Part shown: positions 23,843-29,297 of the stretch, piece by piece
How the letters are laid out: each line of letters starts with the position of its first letter
Position numbering within the stretch: position 1 is the first letter of the stretch
Made by a program: the position numbers and the translations under genes
Assembly: GCA_016295245.1 (NCBI GenBank)
Contig: JAEDLO010000011.1
Span: 1 to 29,297, forward strand
Direction of reading: 5' to 3'
DNA: 29,297 bases
From: Bacteroidales bacterium
Lineage (GTDB): Bacteria; Bacteroidota; Bacteroidia; Bacteroidales; UBA932
Notes under the pieces: model-generated
Seen by the model: the letters and a program-made list of their open reading frames with translations, nothing else
The model's database searches: none
Told to the model about the DNA's origin: nothing

Positions 23843-26800
23843 ATGAACGATAAGAAATTCAACTTGTTCCACAAGCTGGCCGCGGTGGCCGCCCTCGTGA
23901 TTTCGGCGGCAACCTATCTGCTTACCCTTGAGCCCAGCGCATCGTATTGGGACTGTGGCGAGTTCATCGCCTCATCATACAAACTCGAAGTCGGACATCC
24001 GCCGGGAAACCCTGTTTTCCAGCTGTTCGCCAGACTCTTCACTATGTTTGGCGACAATATGCACGCGGCGGTGCTCGTCAACGCGATGAGCGCACTTTGC
24101 TCTGCACTCACCATCTTCTTCCTCTACCTGACCATAGTCTGGTTCGCCAAGAGGCTCTTCATCGCCCGCGGCGGAAGCCTGACCCCGGGCGCGGCAGCGG
24201 CAGTCATCGGCTCCGGCCTAGTCGGCAGCCTTGCCTACTGCTTCTCCGACACCTTCTGGTTCTCGGCCGTCGAGGGTGAGGTTTACGCGATGTCCTCCCT
24301 GTTCACCGCCGCCGTATTCTGGGCGATGACTATGTGGTACGACCGCGCAGACCGTCCTCACGCCAACAAATGGATAGTGCTGATCGCCTTCCTGATGGGC
24401 CTGAGCATAGGAGTCCACCTGCTCAACCTGCTGATGATTCCGGCCCTTGCCTTTATGTTTTTCTACCGCAAGCGCGAAAACGGCAGCTTCAGCTTCGGCG
24501 AATTTCTCAAGATTTTCGCCATCGGCGTGGTCATCCTCGCACTGATACTTTTCCTCATCATCCCTTACCTTCCGAAGGCTGCCGCCTACTGCGACCTGCT
24601 CTTCGTGAACGTCTTCGGATTGCCGTACAACACGGGCGCCGCATTCTTTATGGCAGTGCTTCTCGGCCTTTGCTTCTGGGGCTTGTTCTACACCCTTAGC
24701 CATAAGAAGGTCTTTCTCAACACCGTTCTGCTCTGCCTTACGAGTATCATCATCGGCTTTTCAGTATTCTCGATAGACATCATCCGCTCCTGCGCCAAGA
24801 CCCCTACAAACGAGTACCAGCCTGACAACGCCTTCACCCTCGTGAGATACCTGTCCCGCGAGCAGTACGGATCCAGCCCGCTGATTTACGGCCAGTATTT
24901 CGACGCGCCGTACGAGCTCGAGCCAAGCTACTACTGGGCCCCTCTGGACGGCAAGTACAAGAAAGTCCAGGGCCAGGTGAAAGTCAAGTACAAATCTTCC
25001 GGCAAGATGCTCTTCCCGCGTATGTGGTCAACAAGTCCTGACGGCCGCTACGAGGAATTCTACGAAAGCTATATGAACGGAAAGGGGAAGAGAATCCCGG
25101 GCAGCGAACACAAGAAGCCGACGATGGGCACCAACCTCGAGTTCTTCTTCGACTACCAGATGAACTGGATGTACTGGAGATACTTTATGTGGAATTTCGT
25201 GGGCAGACAGAACCAGATTCACGGAGCCAGCCCCGGCGACATCTTCCACGGCAACTGGGAGAGCGGCGTCAAGTTCATCGACGAGTTCCGCCTCGGAGAC
25301 CAGAGCGACGCCCCTGACTGTCTGAAGAACGACAAAGGCAAGAACCACTATTATTTCCTGCCTCTGCTCCTCGGCCTTCTCGGCCTGTTCTTCCAGTTCG
25401 GGCGCGACAAGAGAGGTTGTTTCCTGACCTTCCTGATGTTCTTTATGACAGGCATCGCGATTGTCATATACCTCAACCAGCCGCCATATCAGGTCAGGGA
25501 GAGGGATTACGCCTATGCGGGATCATTCTATTTCTTCTGCGTCTGGATAGGTCTGGGAGTGGCCGGACTGTGGCAGCTGCTGCGCAAGTTCTTCGGGCGC
25601 AGGGCTGAAGTTGCGACCGCCGTGCTCGCCAGCCTGCTGTGCCTGGGCGTTCCGACCCTGATGGCATGCGAGAACTGGGATGACCACGACAGGTCAAACC
25701 GCCGCACCGCAGTCGAGCTGGCAAGCAACTACCTCAACTCCGTCGGGCAGAACGGCATCATCGTGACCCACGGCGACAACGACACCTTCCCTCTCTGGTA
25801 CGCCCAGGAAGTTGAAGGCATCAGGACCGACGTCAGGGTAGTGAACACCTCGCTGCTAGGCACCGACTGGCACATCGACCAGATGAAGTGGGCCGTAAAC
25901 GAATCCGCACCGCTGCCGCTCAGCGTGCCTCACAGCCAGTACCTTTACGGCACCAACGAGTATGTGCCTATCTATGACAGCCGCGGCGTGGCAATGCCTA
26001 TCAGCGACGTGATGACCCTCTTCAAGCACCCTCAAGTAAAGGCTACCCTGACCAGCGGCGAGAAAGTGGACTACATCGCCTCGCGCAAGATCATCGTGCC
26101 GGTCAACAAGGAGAATGTCATCAAGTACGGCATCCTTGACAAGAAATATGAAGCCCAGATTCCTGACAGCATCGTGCTCAACATCTCGAAGGACAAGGAC
26201 TTCCTCAGCAAGCCTGAGCTCTTTATGCTCGACCTGCTCTCCGGATATCAATGGGACAGGCCGCTGAACCTGCTGAGTATGGGTGGAGACATCAACATCG
26301 GCATCAAGGAGTACCTGATGCACGAAGGCTATTCATTCAAGTTTGTTCCTATAAAGAACAAGACCACGACTACCGAAGCCGGATTCGTGGACACGGACGA
26401 GCTTTACCGAAAGATGAGTTCGGTCTATAAGTTCGACGCCATCAGCGCCGGAAACTTCTTCATCGACTACCAGAATATGTATACCAATCTCGGCGTGCTT
26501 TCGGTCCGCAGCCTCTTCGTAACTGCAGCCAAGGCCTTCGTCCGTGCCGGCGAGGACGCCCGCGCCCTGGAGATGCTCGACAAGTGTAGCGAGGTGATGA
26601 AGGACTACCCTCTGGACAGCGTGCCGCTCGGAATTGCGGCAAATGACTACAATGTCGTGGATATGGTGAGCCTGTATCTGAGTCTCGGCGAAAAGGAAAA
26701 GGCGTGCAAGCTGGCCGAAGACCTTGCTGCAGAACTTCTGACCAGCACCACCTTCTACCTGAGGTTCTACGACTGGGCACCTGACGAGTTCCAAATCTGC

Positions 26801-26908
26801 GGCCAGTACATCCTGCTGCTCTGTGACGAACTGGAGAAGGGTGGAGAAAAGCAACTCGCCGACAGCATCAACGAGTCATTCAACCAGATTCTGGATTCAT
26901 TGAGTTAG
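23843..26908 (+). CDS. DUF2723 GT-C-type membrane glycosyltransferase-like protein
   Basis: A 1,021-residue membrane protein. The first membrane segment (LAAVAALVISAATYLLTL) is followed by LEPSASYWDCGEFIASSYKL (30-48), with acidic residues D37 and E40, and then GHPPGNPVFQLFARLF. This is the conserved first loop of the DUF2723 family, related to TMEM260, a eukaryotic protein O-mannosyltransferase. About ten further hydrophobic helices reach to about residue 600 (for example FLMGLSIGVHLLNLLMIPAL). A large soluble C-terminal part starts at CENWDDHDRSNR and includes THGDNDTFPLWYAQEVEGIR. The last 150 residues (AAKAFVRAGEDARALEMLDK, LYLSLGEKEKACKLAEDLAA) are TPR-like. It may glycosylate exported proteins, but donor and acceptor are unknown. 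It ends overlapping the RlmI-like gene by 4 bases, tail to tail. Confidence 0.85.
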   Translation: MNDKKFNLFHKLAAVAALVISAATYLLTLEPSASYWDCGEFIASSYKLEVGHPPGNPVFQLFARLFTMFGDNMHAAVLVNAMSALCSALTIFFLYLTIVWFAKRLFIARGGSLTPGAAAAVIGSGLVGSLAYCFSDTFWFSAVEGEVYAMSSLFTAAVFWAMTMWYDRADRPHANKWIVLIAFLMGLSIGVHLLNLLMIPALAFMFFYRKRENGSFSFGEFLKIFAIGVVILALILFLIIPYLPKAAAYCDLLFVNVFGLPYNTGAAFFMAVLLGLCFWGLFYTLSHKKVFLNTVLLCLTSIIIGFSVFSIDIIRSCAKTPTNEYQPDNAFTLVRYLSREQYGSSPLIYGQYFDAPYELEPSYYWAPLDGKYKKVQGQVKVKYKSSGKMLFPRMWSTSPDGRYEEFYESYMNGKGKRIPGSEHKKPTMGTNLEFFFDYQMNWMYWRYFMWNFVGRQNQIHGASPGDIFHGNWESGVKFIDEFRLGDQSDAPDCLKNDKGKNHYYFLPLLLGLLGLFFQFGRDKRGCFLTFLMFFMTGIAIVIYLNQPPYQVRERDYAYAGSFYFFCVWIGLGVAGLWQLLRKFFGRRAEVATAVLASLLCLGVPTLMACENWDDHDRSNRRTAVELASNYLNSVGQNGIIVTHGDNDTFPLWYAQEVEGIRTDVRVVNTSLLGTDWHIDQMKWAVNESAPLPLSVPHSQYLYGTNEYVPIYDSRGVAMPISDVMTLFKHPQVKATLTSGEKVDYIASRKIIVPVNKENVIKYGILDKKYEAQIPDSIVLNISKDKDFLSKPELFMLDLLSGYQWDRPLNLLSMGGDINIGIKEYLMHEGYSFKFVPIKNKTTTTEAGFVDTDELYRKMSSVYKFDAISAGNFFIDYQNMYTNLGVLSVRSLFVTAAKAFVRAGEDARALEMLDKCSEVMKDYPLDSVPLGIAANDYNVVDMVSLYLSLGEKEKACKLAEDLAAELLTSTTFYLRFYDWAPDEFQICGQYILLLCDELEKGGEKQLADSINESFNQILDSLS

Positions 26909-27804
26909 CGTTCCAGACGCACTACGATTGAGAGCGGGAGGGCTTTGCCGAATCGGTCAACGAGGGCAAGCTCTCCGCTTTCGATTTTACCCTCTCCGAC
27001 GGCGAGTTTCGCGAGGGTCTCGCCCAGAAGGGCCGAGTAGCCGTTGGAGTAAAGGTTCAGCACCATAAAGGCATCCTTTGGCGCGAGCAGCGAGCCGACG
27101 GTCTTCAACATCTCGTAGAGGCACTCGTCAAGCTTCCACTTCTCGCCGTCAGGGCCGTGCCCGTAGGCAGGCGGGTCGAGGATGATGCCGTCATAGACAT
27201 TGCCGCGACGCTGCTCCCTCCTTGCGAACTTCATCGCGTCCTCCACTATCCAGCGTATGCCGTCCAGGCCTGAATTCTCCATATTCCCCCTCGCCCAGGT
27301 CACCACCTGGCGCACAGAGTCGAGGTGGGTCACGTCGGCGCCGGCAGCCTTCGCCGCGAGCGATGCGGCTCCCGTGTAGGCGAAGAGATTCAGCACGCGC
27401 GGCTTGCGGCCTGAAGAGGCCAGGCGCTGCACCTTGCGGTAGATGAAGTCCCAGTTGGGGGCCTGCTCCGGGAAGACCCCGACGTGCTTGAAGGAGGTCA
27501 GGCCGAGGCGCAGCTTGATGTCCAGGCCGTCCCGGTTGGCATAGCGGATGAGCCACTGGTCATCCATCGCCTTCTGGCGGCTCCAGGTGCCGCTGTCCTC
27601 CTTGCCGGCCTTGCCGAAGCCGGCGCCGGGAGTGAACACGGTGTGGCAGAGTTTCGCCCATTCATTTTCGGTCATTGACGGCTCCCACAGGGCCTTGGGC
27701 TCGGGTCTTGACATAATATACCGGCCGAAACGCTCAAGTTTCCTGCCGTTTCCGCTGTCGATAAGCTCGTAATCTTTCCAAGCTTGTGAAGGATATTCAA
27801 CCAT
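26905..27804 (-). CDS. RlmI/RlmK-like class I SAM methyltransferase
   Basis: A 299-residue methyltransferase, probably acting on rRNA. The Rossmann core has VLNLFAYTGAASLAAKAAGA (137-156), the acidic THLDSV (159-164), IVEDAMKFARRE (186-197) and the catalytic-type motif IILDPPAYGHG (207-217). This matches the SAM-dependent methyltransferase domain of the RlmI/RlmK group. There is no PUA domain; instead a short N-terminal beta region (RKLERFGRYIMSRPEPKALW) precedes the core, so the target base may differ from E. coli RlmI, and I give no gene symbol. It is a single-gene unit with a promoter only 8 bases upstream, divergent from pgk and convergent with the DUF2723 gene. Confidence 0.85.
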   Translation of the reverse strand: MVEYPSQAWKDYELIDSGNGRKLERFGRYIMSRPEPKALWEPSMTENEWAKLCHTVFTPGAGFGKAGKEDSGTWSRQKAMDDQWLIRYANRDGLDIKLRLGLTSFKHVGVFPEQAPNWDFIYRKVQRLASSGRKPRVLNLFAYTGAASLAAKAAGADVTHLDSVRQVVTWARGNMENSGLDGIRWIVEDAMKFARREQRRGNVYDGIILDPPAYGHGPDGEKWKLDECLYEMLKTVGSLLAPKDAFMVLNLYSNGYSALLGETLAKLAVGEGKIESGELALVDRFGKALPLSIVVRLER

Positions 27805-27807
27805 AAG

Positions 27808-27841
27808 TTGTGCAAATATATGGAGAAAAATGTTAAATTTG
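27808..27841 (+). promoter_or_regulatory. pgk: pgk promoter
   Basis: TTG (27808-27810) is followed after 23 bases by TAAATTTG (27834-27841). Transcription near 27845 gives a leader of about 32 bases, rich in A and T, before the ATG at 27877. The sequence after the box (TTTGTGAGTT) is the same as at the DUF2723 promoter. Confidence 0.65.
27813..27820 (-). promoter_or_regulatory. -7 box of the RlmI-like gene
   Basis: On the minus strand TATATTTG matches TAnnTTTG and ends 8 bases before the ATG at 27804, so the transcript should be nearly leaderless. It lies back to back with the pgk box, 13 bases away. No TTG is seen at its -33 position. Confidence 0.55.
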
Positions 27842-27876
27842 TGAGTTGGTTAGAACAATATCATTTTTTATATATC

Positions 27877-29130
27877 ATGCAGCAATACATTGATACTTAC
27901 GATTTCGCCGGAAAGAAGGCCATCGTACGCGTTGACTTCAACGTACCTCTGAACGAAAACTTTGAAATCACTGACGACACCCGTATCCGCAGGGCAATGC
28001 CTACCCTCAAGAAGGTTCTTGAGAAGGGCGGTTCAGTGATCATTATGTCACACCTCGGCAGACCTAAGAAGGTTGATCCGAAGTTCTCTCTCAAGCACAT
28101 CGTAGCACACGTATCAGAGTGCCTCGGCGTCCCTGTCCAGTTTGCAGAGGATTGCCAGAAGGCTCAGGAGCAGGCAGCAGCCCTCAAGCCGGGCGAGGCT
28201 CTTCTTCTCGAGAACCTGCGTTACTACGCAGAGGAGGAAGGCAAGCCACGCGGACTCGCAGAGGACGCTACCGACGAGGAGAAGAAGGCAGCAAAGGCAG
28301 CAGTAAAGGAGAGCCAGAAGGAGTTCGTCAAGACCCTCGCTTCATACGCAGACTGCTATATCAATGACGCATTCGGCACCGCTCACCGTGCCCACGGTTC
28401 AACCGCACTCATCGCCAAGTACTTCCCTAACGACAAGATGTTCGGTTACCTGATGGAAGGCGAGATCAAGGCTATCGACAACGTTCTGAAGAACGCACAG
28501 CATCCTTTCACCGCAATCATCGGCGGCTCAAAGGTTTCTTCAAAGCTTGCAGTGCTCCAGAATATGCTCGACAAGGTTGACAACCTTATCATCGGCGGCG
28601 GTATGGGTTACACCTTCATCAAGGCTCAGGGCGGCCAGATCGGCAACTCCCTCCACGAGGATGACCTTATGCCTCAGGCTCTCGAGATTCTCGACGCCGC
28701 AAAGGCAAAGGGTGTAAACATCTATCTTTCAACCCAGACCGTAATCGCAGACGATTTCAACAACGAGGCCAACACCCAGGTAGTGCCTTCAAACGCCATC
28801 CCTGAAGGATGGGAGGGTATGGACGCTGCCGGCGAGTCACTCGAGACCTGGAAGAAGGTCATCCTCGGCTCAAAGACCGTGCTTTGGAACGGCCCTGTAG
28901 GCGTATTCGAAATGCCTACCTTCGCAAAGGGTACCCTCCAGATTGCTGAAGACCTCGCTGAGGCTACCGCCAACGGCGCATACACCCTGGTAGGTGGTGG
29001 CGACTCTGTTGCAGCCGTTACCCAGATGGGCTATGCCGACAAGGTAAGTTATGTTTCTACAGGCGGCGGCGCTATGCTCGAGGCTCTCGAGGGCAAAGAG
29101 CTCCCTGGTATCGCAGCAGTTCGCGAGTAA
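27877..29130 (+). CDS. pgk: Phosphoglycerate kinase
   Basis: The glycolytic enzyme that makes ATP from 1,3-bisphosphoglycerate and ADP. I start at ATG 27877 (MQQYIDTYDFAGKKAIVRVD), the normal family N-terminus and downstream of the promoter; an upstream ATG at 27820 lies before the -7 box. The 417-residue protein has RVDFNVPLNE (18-27), the substrate loop MSHLGRPKK, GTAHRAHGS, IIGGSKVSSKLAVLQNML, the nucleotide-binding LWNGPVGVFEMPTFAKGT, and GGGDSVAAV near the end. An Ala/Lys/Glu-rich segment (DATDEEKKAAKAAVKESQ) is a familiar insertion in Bacteroidota enzymes. It is a single-gene unit closed by a strong terminator. Confidence 0.97.
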   Translation: MQQYIDTYDFAGKKAIVRVDFNVPLNENFEITDDTRIRRAMPTLKKVLEKGGSVIIMSHLGRPKKVDPKFSLKHIVAHVSECLGVPVQFAEDCQKAQEQAAALKPGEALLLENLRYYAEEEGKPRGLAEDATDEEKKAAKAAVKESQKEFVKTLASYADCYINDAFGTAHRAHGSTALIAKYFPNDKMFGYLMEGEIKAIDNVLKNAQHPFTAIIGGSKVSSKLAVLQNMLDKVDNLIIGGGMGYTFIKAQGGQIGNSLHEDDLMPQALEILDAAKAKGVNIYLSTQTVIADDFNNEANTQVVPSNAIPEGWEGMDAAGESLETWKKVILGSKTVLWNGPVGVFEMPTFAKGTLQIAEDLAEATANGAYTLVGGGDSVAAVTQMGYADKVSYVSTGGGAMLEALEGKELPGIAAVRE

Positions 29131-29156
29131 AATTTCCTCGCAGATTTTTTAAAAAA

Positions 29157-29188
29157 GGATGGTCACAGCCGTGGCCATCCTTTTTTTT
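29157..29188 (+). terminator. Intrinsic terminator after pgk
   Basis: GGATGGTCAC (29157-29166) pairs with GTGGCCATCC (29171-29180) over 10 positions with one wobble and loop AGCC, followed by eight T (29181-29188). Six A precede the stem (29151-29156), so it could also stop transcription coming from the right on the minus strand. It lies 26 bases after the pgk stop. Confidence 0.92.
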
Positions 29189-29297
29189 GCGCCGAGAAGG
29201 TAGTATGGGGGCGAATCCGCTACGAAACTCAGGTGACAAGCGCAGAGAAGAGAGGCTTTGGAGTTCGCCGCTGCGGAGAGAGTCTTTGGCGGGCACT

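Noticed and set aside
29072..29296. 74-codon minus-strand open frame at the right edge
   Set aside because: It runs through the pgk terminator and into the pgk 3' end, with no domain or promoter support.

Overview
The window looks like chromosomal DNA of a Bacteroidota bacterium, most likely a Bacteroidales member with moderately high GC. The evidence is an Oar-like TonB-dependent receptor paired with a BACON-domain lipoprotein, GldH, DUF4271 and DUF2723 proteins, a PII-like protein tied to an RND pump, and promoters of the Bacteroides type (TTG at about -33, TAnnTTTG at about -7). Genus cannot be decided from the sequence alone. I see no tRNA, rRNA, CRISPR array, insertion sequence, phage gene or integrase. 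Coding density is very high, and no stretch over 300 bases lacks a gene.

Layout. (1) 1-3902, minus strand: a TonB-dependent receptor followed by a lipoprotein with BACON and OB-fold-like regions that runs off the left edge. (2) 4174-5436, plus: metK, divergent from the receptor. (3) 5444-12680, minus: a tightly packed ten-gene run read as trxA, outer-membrane barrel protein, LOG-family protein, polyprenyl synthase, DNA polymerase III delta', ricT, gldH, trmB, smpB, miaA. Its promoter lies in the 3' end of the gene upstream, and a strong hairpin sits at the predicted mRNA 5' end. (4) 12737-18631, minus: a tripartite RND efflux operon (TolC-like, lipoprotein adaptor, AcrB-like pump) ending in a PII-like gene. 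(5) 18762-21370, plus: lgt and lepA, overlapping. (6) 21367-23792, minus: yciH/SUI1, DUF4271, hemD, rnpA, yidD. (7) 23843-26908, plus: a DUF2723 GT-C-type membrane protein. (8) 26905-27804, minus: an RlmI-like methyltransferase. (9) 27877-29130, plus: pgk with a strong bidirectional-looking terminator. The last 109 bases (29189-29297) hold nothing I can identify.

How the genes work together. Most of the window is housekeeping. Translation and RNA functions are spread over several operons: trmB, miaA, smpB, lepA, yciH, rnpA and the RlmI-like gene. Envelope functions include lgt, yidD, polyprenyl synthase, gldH, the efflux pump, the barrel protein and the DUF2723 protein. Neighbouring genes in the minus-strand runs commonly overlap at stop/start codons (ATGA, TAATG) or by 14 bases, which suggests translational coupling. 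Three divergent gene pairs share a back-to-back layout of -7 boxes.

No clearly novel defence or mobile system is visible. The points most worth a second look are the PII-like gene fused into the RND operon, the receptor/BACON-OB pair at the left edge, the unusually short MiaA co-transcribed with a LOG-family protein and a prenyl synthase, the 5'-terminal hairpin of the trxA transcript, and the paired divergent promoters.
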